Assembly (NCBI GenBank): GCA_002403515.1
Contig: DHHZ01000039.1
Location: 1 to 14,369, forward strand
Direction of reading: 5' to 3'
From: Legionellales bacterium UBA4759
Lineage (GTDB): Bacteria > Pseudomonadota > Gammaproteobacteria > Legionellales > Legionellaceae
DNA length: 14,369 nucleotides
Numbering within the stretch: position 1 is the stretch's first letter; every line of letters begins with the position of its first letter. A program made the translations under genes and the position numbers. This document shows positions 1 through 7,002 of the stretch, in pieces. Below the pieces are notes generated by a model that ran no database searches, was not told the origin of the DNA, and saw only the letters and a program-made list of their open reading frames with translations.

Positions 1-840
1 TCTTTAGATGCCCATCAAATGCGTGAATTGGGTATGAATACTTTACTTGCCGTTGGTCAAGGAAGTGCAAATCCTCCCCGTTTGGTTGAGCTTCACTTTC
101 AAAATGGTGGCACAGAAAAACCATTAATCATTATTGGTAAAGGCATCACTTTTGATACGGGTGGTATTTGTTTAAAACCCGCAGATCCGATGTTTGAGAT
201 GAAATATGACATGTGTGGCGCTGCAAGCGTGTTGGGCACCATGAAAACCATTGCGATGATGGATTTGCCTGTCAATGTCATTGGTATCCTCGCCTGCGCA
301 GAAAATATGCCCAGTAGTACTGCAACAAGACCAGGTGATGTGGTCAAAAGCCATTTGGGTAAAACCGTAGAAATCATCAATACCGATGCTGAAGGACGTT
401 TGGTGCTAGCAGATGCCATTAGTTATTGTAAACAATTCCACCCGGAAGCCATCGTTGATATTGCAACTTTAACTGGTGCTATCATTATTGCCTTAGGTGC
501 AGTTTACACAGGGATGATGTCGAATAATCAACGTTTGGCACAATCACTACTTCAGGCGGGCGAATTGGCCAAAGATAAAATTTGGCAACTTCCCTTAGAC
601 GAGGAGTACAAAGAATTTTTACACAGCCCCGTAGCGGATTTAGCGAATGCCCATTTATCTAGAGTAGCAGGCAGTATAACAGCGGCCCATTTCCTCAATG
701 AATTTGCAGAACAAACTCCTTGGGCTCATTTAGATATCGCAGGTACTGCTTGGATATCTGGTAAAAATCGTCAAGCGACAGCGCGACCTATGGGTTTACT
801 GGTTGAATGGATAAAAAACTACCATTATGAAAAAAATTGA
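1..840 (+). CDS. pepA: Leucyl aminopeptidase (cytosol aminopeptidase, M17), 3' part
   Basis: This is the C-terminal catalytic domain of an M17 leucine aminopeptidase, a hexameric cytosolic di-metal enzyme that removes N-terminal residues from peptides. The frame is open from base 1 and 279 residues are present; E. coli PepA has 503, so about 220 N-terminal residues lie outside the window. Counting from the Met at base 19, the metal and catalytic residues are all visible: K41 and D46 (GKGITFDTGG), K53, D64 (MKYDMCGAA), and D123, E125, R127 (NTDAEGR). The usual glycine-rich GGRxGGAITA segment near the end is altered to SRVAGSITA, which looks tolerable. The 3' end overlaps holC by 14 bases, the classic pepA-holC pairing. 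In E. coli PepA also acts as a DNA-binding factor in Xer recombination; whether this one does cannot be told from the fragment. Confidence 0.96.
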   Translation, partial: SLDAHQMRELGMNTLLAVGQGSANPPRLVELHFQNGGTEKPLIIIGKGITFDTGGICLKPADPMFEMKYDMCGAASVLGTMKTIAMMDLPVNVIGILACAENMPSSTATRPGDVVKSHLGKTVEIINTDAEGRLVLADAISYCKQFHPEAIVDIATLTGAIIIALGAVYTGMMSNNQRLAQSLLQAGELAKDKIWQLPLDEEYKEFLHSPVADLANAHLSRVAGSITAAHFLNEFAEQTPWAHLDIAGTAWISGKNRQATARPMGLLVEWIKNYHYEKN

Positions 841-1255
841 TTTCTATTTGTTAACAGCGTCAAGCAAGCAAGAATTATACTTGTTTGCTTGTAAATTAAT
901 TAACATGGCTTATCAAAAAGGCCACCAGATCTTTATATATTGTCAAAACGAAGAAGAGGCACTAGAAATAGATGAGCTTCTCTGGAGCTTTGATGAAACC
1001 AGTTTCATTCCTCATAACCTGCAAGGCGAGGGTCCGCGCTCAAAGCCACCTATCCAAATTGGTTTTGGTCAAGACTGTCATGGTTTTCATGATATTTTGA
1101 TTAATTTGACTGATCACGTGCCTGATTTTTTTCAACAATTTGGTCGAATTTGTGAAATTGTCATGGATGAGGAAGGTCATAAACAACATAAAAGAAACAA
1201 CTTTCGTTTTTATAAAGAAAATAATTATCAGATTCAAACGCATACAATCAATTAA
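827..1255 (+). CDS. holC: DNA polymerase III chi subunit
   Basis: Chi subunit of the DNA polymerase III clamp-loader assembly. In the known system chi pairs with psi (HolD) and links the replisome to SSB. The 142-residue length is close to the E. coli protein (147). The N-terminus begins FYLLT as in the family, and the diagnostic block around residues 52-69 (LLWSFDETSFIPHNLQGEGP) matches the E. coli counterpart around its LDEALW and SFVPHNLAGEGPR segment. The ATG lies inside the end of pepA, with a 14-base overlap and no strong ribosome-binding site, so translation is probably coupled to pepA. A strong hairpin follows directly, so the transcript seems to end here rather than continue into valS as in E. 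coli. Confidence 0.93.
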   Translation: MKKIDFYLLTASSKQELYLFACKLINMAYQKGHQIFIYCQNEEEALEIDELLWSFDETSFIPHNLQGEGPRSKPPIQIGFGQDCHGFHDILINLTDHVPDFFQQFGRICEIVMDEEGHKQHKRNNFRFYKENNYQIQTHTIN

Positions 1256-1257
1256 AG

Positions 1258-1292
1258 AAAGGTATCTCTTGTGTTTGCCAAGAGATACCTTT
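1258..1292. terminator. Probable bidirectional intrinsic terminator
   Basis: A perfect 13-bp inverted repeat (AAAGGTATCTCTT at 1258-1270, AAGAGATACCTTT at 1280-1292) has a 9-base loop. The + strand reads TTTT at the 3' side. The - strand reads TTTCTTT after its hairpin. It sits between the holC stop (1255) and the stop of the convergent DUF2892-type gene (1299), where one element could serve both transcripts. The stem is only moderately GC-rich, so efficiency is not certain. Confidence 0.8.
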
Positions 1293-1298
1293 TCAGTA

Positions 1299-1499
1299 CT
1301 ATTTTTTAAGATTTAATTTTTGCATAATGAAAGGAATTGCACACCAACCAATCACACCAGAAACAGCTAATAAAATCCCAACGATCATAAAAAATATTTT
1401 ACCCAATCCCAACAAAGCGGCTAAAAAAATCACAACACCGATAATAATTCGATGTAATTTTTCATCATTTTCTAAATTACACTCTTTCATAAAATCCAT
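1299..1499 (-). CDS. Small two-helix membrane protein, YgaP-type DUF2892-like
   Basis: A 66-residue protein with a polar N-terminus (KECNLENDEKLHR) followed by two hydrophobic segments at about 18-33 and 36-59, and a short basic tail. The layout of charged lead, RIIIG, two helices and a G-W-C-A-I-P ending resembles the inner-membrane DUF2892 domain found at the C-terminus of YgaP and as stand-alone small proteins; its function is unknown. The start is well supported: AAAGGAGAG lies just before the ATG and is formed by the last codons and stop of the upstream ABC gene, so the two are translationally coupled. That points to one operon, but not to a shared mechanism. I am sure it is a real gene and only moderately sure of the family. 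Confidence 0.75.
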   Translation of the reverse strand: MDFMKECNLENDEKLHRIIIGVVIFLAALLGLGKIFFMIVGILLAVSGVIGWCAIPFIMQKLNLKK

Positions 1500-1500
1500 T

Positions 1501-3303
1501 TTACTCTCCTTTATTGGTTTTTATTATATTTTCATCTAACAATGTACGAGCGGATATTAAATACTTGGTATATTCATGTAAAGGATTTTTTAAAATTTGC
1601 TCTACACTTCCTGATTCCACCATCACCCCATCTTTCAAAACACATACATCATCTGCCATATAACCAACCACATCCAAATCATGTGTAATTAAAATATAAC
1701 TCAATCCGAACTCAGATTGAATATTTTTCAGTAAATTTAATATTTGTGCTTGAACGGAAATATCTAAAGCACTGGTTGGCTCATCACAAATTAATATTTT
1801 GGGTCGTGCCAACAATGCTCTTGCAATAGCAATTCGTTGACGCTGTCCACCTGACAATTCATGAGGGTAAAGCGAAAGACAGTGCTTATTCATTTGTACC
1901 GCATCTAAAATCCAGAATAATTCCTGTTCTTCTTTAAGATTATTCCCCTCTAGTAATATTTGTCGAATTTGCCAACGGGGATTCATGGCAGCACTGGGGT
2001 CTTGAAACACAAATTGTATATCTTTATTTTTTAATTCCGAGGCGATTTCGATAAGTCCATGTGCTTTGGGAAATAAACCGACAATAGTTCGCGCTAATGT
2101 GGTTTTACCACTACCGGATTCCCCAACAATCGCTAAAGTTTTACCTTTAATCAACTGAAAATTAATATCTTTTAATATCCATTGAACTTTACTTTTGGTA
2201 AACCTTACTCTGTCATTTTGTGCTTTCACACTTAAATTTTGGACATTTAAAATGACACTTGAATTTAAGAAAGGTTGATAATCTAAACTTGGTTCTAGTT
2301 CTAATTTGGTTTCAATTGGCAAACTTCGAGGATATAAATGACAACGAACCGAATGCTTATCACTGATTTTATACCACTTCGGAATTTGCGTTTGACATTG
2401 TTGCGTTGCATAATGACAGCGAGGATGAAAACGGCAACCCGTTGGTTCATCATAAAAGCTAGGCACCATACCTGGAATCACTGAGAGTAAGTGCTTGCGT
2501 TTTTCATAAGAAGGAACACTATTTAACAACTGATGAACATAAGGATGCAGTGGTTTTTTCCAAAATTCATCTGCAGGTGAATGCTCTATGACCTGCCCAG
2601 CATACATCACAATAACATGATCAGCTACAGCCTTTACAACATTAAAATCATGACTGATTAATAGTAATGCCAAACCATAACGAGACTGTAATTTTTTTAA
2701 TAGCAATAAAATCTGTTTTTGTACCACCACATCCAACGCCGTAGTGGGTTCATCTGCTAGTAAAATATCTGGCGAGTTTACCAATGCCATGGCAATTAAA
2801 AAACGTTGCTTTTGACCACCAGACCATTGGTGCGGGTATTGATGCAGTTTTTCTATCGTCACATCCAACTCGACATCTTTCATTATATTTAAGATACGAC
2901 GCACAAGTGCTTGTTTTGAAAGTTTTTGGTGAGCAAGAATGACATCCGAGATATGCGAATATAATGTTTTTACTGGATTTAAGGCAACCATCGGTTCCTG
3001 AAAAACCATGGAGATTTTTTTCCCACGAATATCACGCATCTTAAAATATTCTAAATTTAATAAATCTTTCTGATGATAAATAATTTTAGAATAACGGCCA
3101 TAGTATGCGTGTGTTGGCAGAAGTCTTAATATACTGAGTGCTGTAATAGATTTACCTGAACCAGATTCACCGACCAGGCCTAATGTTTTGCCTTGGTATA
3201 AATCAAAATTTAAGTCTTTGATAATATCCAAAAAACCATGTGCTTGCGCAAACGATATCGATAAACGATGACATTTAAGAGCAATATCATGATGAAATGG
3301 CAT
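1501..3303 (-). CDS. Fused double-ATPase peptide-type ABC transporter subunit (DppD-DppF/GsiA/YejF-like)
   Basis: Cytoplasmic energy-coupling subunit of a peptide/nickel-type importer, with two ABC ATPase domains in one 600-residue chain as in GsiA and YejF. Domain 1: Walker A 45-52 (GESGSGKS), Q-loop Q102, signature 160-164 (WSGGQ rather than LSGGQ), Walker B 180-185, H218. Domain 2: Walker A 395-402, Q435, LSGGQ 484-488, Walker B 504-509, H542. Both sites look catalytically intact. Between them is the oligopeptide C-terminal extension, with LHPY at 252-255 and cysteines C290, C296, C303, C321 in the positions that hold a [4Fe-4S] cluster in the OppD/DppD family. No permease or substrate-binding gene adjoins, so the partners must be elsewhere and the substrate is unknown. 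The start has an AGGA ribosome site 8 bases upstream. Its end encodes the ribosome site of the next gene. Confidence 0.9.
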   Translation of the reverse strand: MPFHHDIALKCHRLSISFAQAHGFLDIIKDLNFDLYQGKTLGLVGESGSGKSITALSILRLLPTHAYYGRYSKIIYHQKDLLNLEYFKMRDIRGKKISMVFQEPMVALNPVKTLYSHISDVILAHQKLSKQALVRRILNIMKDVELDVTIEKLHQYPHQWSGGQKQRFLIAMALVNSPDILLADEPTTALDVVVQKQILLLLKKLQSRYGLALLLISHDFNVVKAVADHVIVMYAGQVIEHSPADEFWKKPLHPYVHQLLNSVPSYEKRKHLLSVIPGMVPSFYDEPTGCRFHPRCHYATQQCQTQIPKWYKISDKHSVRCHLYPRSLPIETKLELEPSLDYQPFLNSSVILNVQNLSVKAQNDRVRFTKSKVQWILKDINFQLIKGKTLAIVGESGSGKTTLARTIVGLFPKAHGLIEIASELKNKDIQFVFQDPSAAMNPRWQIRQILLEGNNLKEEQELFWILDAVQMNKHCLSLYPHELSGGQRQRIAIARALLARPKILICDEPTSALDISVQAQILNLLKNIQSEFGLSYILITHDLDVVGYMADDVCVLKDGVMVESGSVEQILKNPLHEYTKYLISARTLLDENIIKTNKGE

Positions 3304-3351
3304 AGCATCAATCCTAGAATTTACAACAACGTCTATCCTTTATATTTATTC

Positions 3352-3380
3352 ATCATAACAAGCTTTAAACCAACAAGCAA
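3352..3380 (-). promoter_or_regulatory. Candidate promoter for the ABC-ATPase gene
   Basis: On the - strand, TTGCTT (3375-3380) and TATGAT (3352-3357) are 17 bases apart, just past the mscS stop at 3383. The -10 is a 5/6 match and the -35 only 3/6. No terminator is visible between mscS and this site, so read-through is also possible. Confidence 0.4.
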
Positions 3381-3382
3381 AA

Positions 3383-5593
3383 CTAAGAAGTAGTGACCAA
3401 CGCGTGTGATATGCTGACAAAGCGTAATTCAATATTTTCTTTTTTCAACTCATCAATGATTTTTAAATTAATATCATTGGTGATTTGCTTCAGATAACGC
3501 AAAGTATTGACCGTAAAGATCAGCTCCAATTGAAAGGCGCCAATGTTTTGGGTATCCGCTGAAAATAAGAATTGATAATATTTTTCTTGGTCAGTCAAGA
3601 CATTTTCATCCTGAGTTAATATTTCTAAAATGATTTTCCTAATTTTTAATTCATCTTGCTCAGTCATATTCATAATTATATATTTAACATGAACCTTGTG
3701 ATTTTTTTTATTATTGAAGGTATAATTTTGAATGATTGAAGATGCAATATTTTGATTAGGAAGAATCACCACATCACTGTCTTCTGTTTTAATCGCTGTT
3801 TCAAGAATACCAATTTTACTGACATACCCTTTATAATTGCCAATTCCAATATAATCACCCAACTCAAAAGGTCTATTGATATAAATTAAAGCACTAGACA
3901 AAATATTGGTTAAGATGTTTTTTAAACCAAAACCAATACCAAGTAACAAACCACCAAACAGTAAGACAATATTATGAATATTGATTTCCGTCACCACTAA
4001 ACAAATCATGAGAGTGATTAATACCCCAATCATATGAAAAAACTGTGTTGTTTTTTGTTTTAAAATAGGGTCTTCAAAAAATTTTTTAGCTAAATATGTT
4101 GAAATAGCATAATTAATAATATTTAAAACTAGGAACAATAAAACCGCGTATATATAGTTGATAATGACAAAATTATAAGCACCTATGGATTTTTGAGAAT
4201 AAATCCATAGGTATATATCATAAATAATATGAGAGGAAAAAAAGAATACTGACGATATGACTGCGAGCAAAGCAACTTCCGCAATGACAGAGATATATAC
4301 AAAGTTGATTAGAAGTTTTAAATTCAATATTACTCTTTCTCTCTCAGTACCATATAATTTTACCATGAGATTTTCAAGTTTTGGGCTTGGCTTCATAATT
4401 TCATCCACCAATGACAATTTAGCAAGCGTAAATAAGCTTACAAAAACACACATACTCTCAAAGAAAAGTATGGAAAAATTGACACTGACGGCCATATCAA
4501 CATAGCCATGTAATCCCACTATTAGTAGTGCTGTAGCAATTAAGACGTATGCTTTAAAAAATAGGCCATAAAAAATTTTAAGTTGCAAAATTTTGACAAA
4601 TAACCAATAGTACATCAGAAATAAAATACAATATTGTAAAATCAACATGCTATATTTAAAAAACATAGTTTGAATGTATGAAATATTGTTAAGATCAAAA
4701 TAATTTATTGCAAAACAACAACTAAGCAACAATCCAACAATAAATACAGAAGGAATGATGAGCATAATATCTTTTTTGAAATACGCCCTGTCATAATTTT
4801 TTAAAAGATATAAAAAAACTATTACAGACAACATGATGCTACTAGGTTTTTTATAAATGTCTAATAAAAGTTCATTATAGTGAATATAAGACGTTTTGTA
4901 AGATAAGTACTGTACTGGAGATATGAATAAGAAAATTAATAATATTTGGAAAAAATGTTTCAACTCAATACCTGGAAAAAATATATTTTTTGGTTGTACT
5001 TTCATCTGATAAATTTTTATAAATAAAAACAGAAATAATATCCCCATAAAAATACTCATATTTCTTTTAAAATTTGATTGTTGAATAAGCATTTTTAGGA
5101 CATAACCACGAGGTAAATATACAAATGTTGAAACATTTACTTCTTTAACTATTTTCAAAAAACTGTCATATTTCGTATCAAAACTTTTAATAAAATTTAT
5201 TTCGGTGTATTTGAATATCATATTATGTAAACGTTCGGCATTGAATTTTGCAAATTTACAAATATTCAAATTCCCCTCAATCTCTTTGAGTCTTGTCAAT
5301 TCAAATTGATATTTCATTTCAAGATAATCATTGTTTTGCCAAGAACTAATTGATTTTAATTTCTCTTGAATAAAATCATATCTATCTTGGTACTCTGCAA
5401 TGCATTGATTAATTTCATTTCTATAATTTCTTAAATTAACCCTGATTTGATACAAGGCTCTGGGAGAGGCTTGGGAAAGCAGAACCTTATCATTCATGGC
5501 ATCAATGGCTTTAGAAAGGGTCAAAGGATCCTCAATTGCAAATGCATTTGATAAAAGACTTAACATTATGATGAAAATTCTTATAATTATCAC
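3383..5593 (-). CDS. Large multi-pass MscS-family mechanosensitive channel
   Basis: Inner-membrane channel that would open under membrane tension and release solutes on osmotic downshock. The 736-residue protein begins with a signal peptide (residues 1-19, ending NAFA), then a periplasmic, probably helical region (20-175). About ten or eleven hydrophobic segments follow between 178 and 572. The last (about 541-572, FGGLLLGIGFGLKNILTNIL) is the glycine-rich pore helix of MscS, followed by the beta domain (RPFELGDYIGIG..GYVSKIG, then DVVILPNQN) and the alpha/beta cytoplasmic domain to about 728. The start is GTG at 5593; the next in-frame ATG (5566) would remove most of the signal peptide, so GTG is preferred although its ribosome site is weak. 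The size resembles MscK/YjeP-type proteins, but the N-terminal region is not one I recognise. It is not clearly in an operon with its neighbours. Confidence 0.88.
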   Translation of the reverse strand: MIIIRIFIIMLSLLSNAFAIEDPLTLSKAIDAMNDKVLLSQASPRALYQIRVNLRNYRNEINQCIAEYQDRYDFIQEKLKSISSWQNNDYLEMKYQFELTRLKEIEGNLNICKFAKFNAERLHNMIFKYTEINFIKSFDTKYDSFLKIVKEVNVSTFVYLPRGYVLKMLIQQSNFKRNMSIFMGILFLFLFIKIYQMKVQPKNIFFPGIELKHFFQILLIFLFISPVQYLSYKTSYIHYNELLLDIYKKPSSIMLSVIVFLYLLKNYDRAYFKKDIMLIIPSVFIVGLLLSCCFAINYFDLNNISYIQTMFFKYSMLILQYCILFLMYYWLFVKILQLKIFYGLFFKAYVLIATALLIVGLHGYVDMAVSVNFSILFFESMCVFVSLFTLAKLSLVDEIMKPSPKLENLMVKLYGTERERVILNLKLLINFVYISVIAEVALLAVISSVFFFSSHIIYDIYLWIYSQKSIGAYNFVIINYIYAVLLFLVLNIINYAISTYLAKKFFEDPILKQKTTQFFHMIGVLITLMICLVVTEINIHNIVLLFGGLLLGIGFGLKNILTNILSSALIYINRPFELGDYIGIGNYKGYVSKIGILETAIKTEDSDVVILPNQNIASSIIQNYTFNNKKNHKVHVKYIIMNMTEQDELKIRKIILEILTQDENVLTDQEKYYQFLFSADTQNIGAFQLELIFTVNTLRYLKQITNDINLKIIDELKKENIELRFVSISHALVTTS

Positions 5594-5603
5594 ACTTGGT
5601 CTC

Positions 5604-5631
5604 TTGTCTTACTCTTTATTTAAGGTATAGT
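5604..5631 (+). promoter_or_regulatory. Candidate promoter for the DciA-like gene
   Basis: TTGTCT (5604-5609) and TATAGT (5626-5631) are separated by 16 bases. The -10 is a 5/6 match and the -35 a 4/6 match. Predicted transcription start is about 20 bases before the ATG at 5660. Confidence 0.5.
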
Positions 5632-5652
5632 TATAAAAATTAAAAAATTCAA
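5624..5652 (-). promoter_or_regulatory. Candidate promoter for the mscS-family gene
   Basis: Reading the - strand, TTGAAT (5647-5652) and TATACC (5624-5629) are separated by 17 bases. The start of transcription would fall about 23 bases before the GTG at 5593. The -10 overlaps that of the opposite promoter for the DciA-like gene. Confidence 0.45.
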
Positions 5653-5659
5653 GGAAAAG

Positions 5660-5962
5660 ATGAAACATATCACATCATGCTTTTCAGATAATCTCATTGA
5701 TCTTTGCCATCGTTCTTTTCAATCAGAAAAATGGAAGGAAATGGTATCGGATTATCTAAGCGCTCCTCTAAAAAATCATGTGTATGTTGGAGAATTTAAA
5801 CAGGGCGTGCTCACTCTAATTGTTGATTGCCCGCTTTGGAACAATCAACTTCGAATGGTATTACCTGAATTAAGGGATAAAATACGTTCAGAACAAAAAT
5901 GCTATGAATTAAGAAGTATCAACGTCAAGGTCGCGCCAGACTTTTTTAAGGGCATGCCTTAA
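5660..5962 (+). CDS. DciA-like DUF721 protein
   Basis: A 100-residue soluble protein of the DUF721/DciA type. DciA proteins assist loading of the replicative helicase DnaB in bacteria that lack a DnaC/DnaI loader. The match is by pattern: a helical N-terminus, then the compact core with a strand ending in LTLIVDCPLWNNQLR (about residues 50-65), a helix with ELRDKIR (70-76), and a closing strand INVKVAP (87-93). The position beside lpxC is typical, as in Pseudomonas where a DUF721 gene follows lpxC. Here the gene is convergent with lpxC, not co-directional. A ribosome site (AAGGA) sits 5 bases before the ATG. The stop shares bases with the lpxC stop. Short family members are common, so it is probably complete; direct helicase loading by this protein is inference. 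Confidence 0.75.
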   Translation: MKHITSCFSDNLIDLCHRSFQSEKWKEMVSDYLSAPLKNHVYVGEFKQGVLTLIVDCPLWNNQLRMVLPELRDKIRSEQKCYELRSINVKVAPDFFKGMP

Positions 5963-6882
5963 ATAGTCGCCTCAATAGTATCAAATGCATTTAAATAGTC
6001 GGGTTTGATATCTACTTCATCGCCGATAAAAGTATATTCCCAAGCATCTTGTTGAGCCATGAGCTCACGCAATAATAAATTATTTAATGCATGACCTGAC
6101 TTATAGCCTTCATAAGCGCCAATTAAACCACAACCCAATAAATAAAGATCACCAACAGCATCTAAGATTTTATGTTTTACAAATTCATCTTCAAATCGAA
6201 GACCATCTTCATTTAAAATTCTATAATCATCGACTACAACAGCATTGTGTAAACTACCACCCTTGGCTAAATCCATTTCACGCAATTTTTCATAATCGGA
6301 TAAAAAGCCAAATGTGCGCGCACGACAGATTTCTTTAATATAAGATGTCATGGACCAGTCATAAACAGCTGTTTGGGGTCTATCAGTAAATACTGGATGT
6401 TTAAAATCAATGGTAAACGACACTCGATAACCATCAAAAGGTTTAAATTCAGCCCATTTACCATTCACTTCTACACGTACAGGTTTGAGAATACGTATAA
6501 ATTTTTTGGGTGCAGCTTGTTCTTGAATACCTGCTGATTGAATTAAAAAAACAAAAGGCGCTGCACTGCCATCCATAATAGGAATTTCATTGGCATTGAT
6601 ATCAATGTAGGCATTGTCAATTCCTAAACCAGCCAAAGCCGATAATAGATGCTCTACAGTTGCAATCTTAATATTATTTTTCTGTAATGTGGTGCATAAC
6701 AACGTATCAGATACATGGTCATATAAAGCTGGTATTTCTACTTCAGGAGAAAGATCTACGCGTCGAAAAACAATGCCCGTATTAATTGGCGCTGGTCTTA
6801 ATGTGACGATTACTTTATCACCCGAATGCAAGCCTACACCTGTTGCTTGAATCATTTTTTTTGGGGTTCTTTGTCTAATCAT
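5959..6882 (-). CDS. lpxC: UDP-3-O-acyl-N-acetylglucosamine deacetylase
   Basis: Zinc deacetylase that performs the first committed step of lipid A synthesis in the cytosol, so the organism makes lipopolysaccharide. Its 307 residues match the family (E. coli 305). Active-site residues are all present, one position lower than in E. coli: E77 and zinc ligand H78 (TVEHLLSALAG), zinc ligands H237 and D241 (FVKHKILDAVGD), and catalytic H264 (YKSGHALNN). The IPIMDGSAAPF block is at 100-110. A good ribosome site (AGGTGA, 7 bases before ATG) supports the start. The gene closes the division cluster after ftsZ, as is usual in gammaproteobacteria, but a 120-base gap with its own candidate promoter separates them. 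In E. coli the level is controlled by FtsH acting on the C-terminal tail; the tail here (FDTIEATI) is short and ends in hydrophobic residues, compatible with that. Confidence 0.97.
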   Translation of the reverse strand: MIRQRTPKKMIQATGVGLHSGDKVIVTLRPAPINTGIVFRRVDLSPEVEIPALYDHVSDTLLCTTLQKNNIKIATVEHLLSALAGLGIDNAYIDINANEIPIMDGSAAPFVFLIQSAGIQEQAAPKKFIRILKPVRVEVNGKWAEFKPFDGYRVSFTIDFKHPVFTDRPQTAVYDWSMTSYIKEICRARTFGFLSDYEKLREMDLAKGGSLHNAVVVDDYRILNEDGLRFEDEFVKHKILDAVGDLYLLGCGLIGAYEGYKSGHALNNLLLRELMAQQDAWEYTFIGDEVDIKPDYLNAFDTIEATI

Positions 6883-6920
6883 GCCTTAATCACCTGCGCT
6901 AATCTCCTGTCTACAGATTA

Positions 6921-6989
6921 CCGTTAAATTTAAATCTTAACATCCATTATTGTATAGCTCTATTTAAATATCAAGAAAAAATTTAACGG
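6921..6989. repeat. 11-bp inverted repeat flanking the lpxC promoter
   Basis: CCGTTAAATTT (6921-6931) and AAATTTAACGG (6979-6989) are exact reverse complements separated by 47 bases. They lie on either side of the predicted lpxC -10/-35 elements. The spacing is too long for an intrinsic terminator. Confidence 0.6.
6946..6974 (-). promoter_or_regulatory. Candidate lpxC promoter
   Basis: Reading the - strand, TTGATA (6969-6974) and AATAAT (6946-6951) are 17 bases apart, each a 5/6 match. An overlapping alternative -10, TACAAT, lies at 6949-6954 with a poorer -35. The leader to the lpxC ATG would be about 57 bases. Confidence 0.5.
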
Positions 6990-7002
6990 CTCCACTATCC
7001 TT

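Noticed and set aside
99..419. Open frame of 106 codons on the - strand inside pepA.
   Set aside because: It is a shadow of the conserved pepA frame, with no ribosome site and no recognisable protein.
1327..1539. Open frame of 70 codons on the + strand across the DUF2892-like gene.
   Set aside because: The - strand gene has a strong ribosome site and two clean membrane helices; the + frame has neither.
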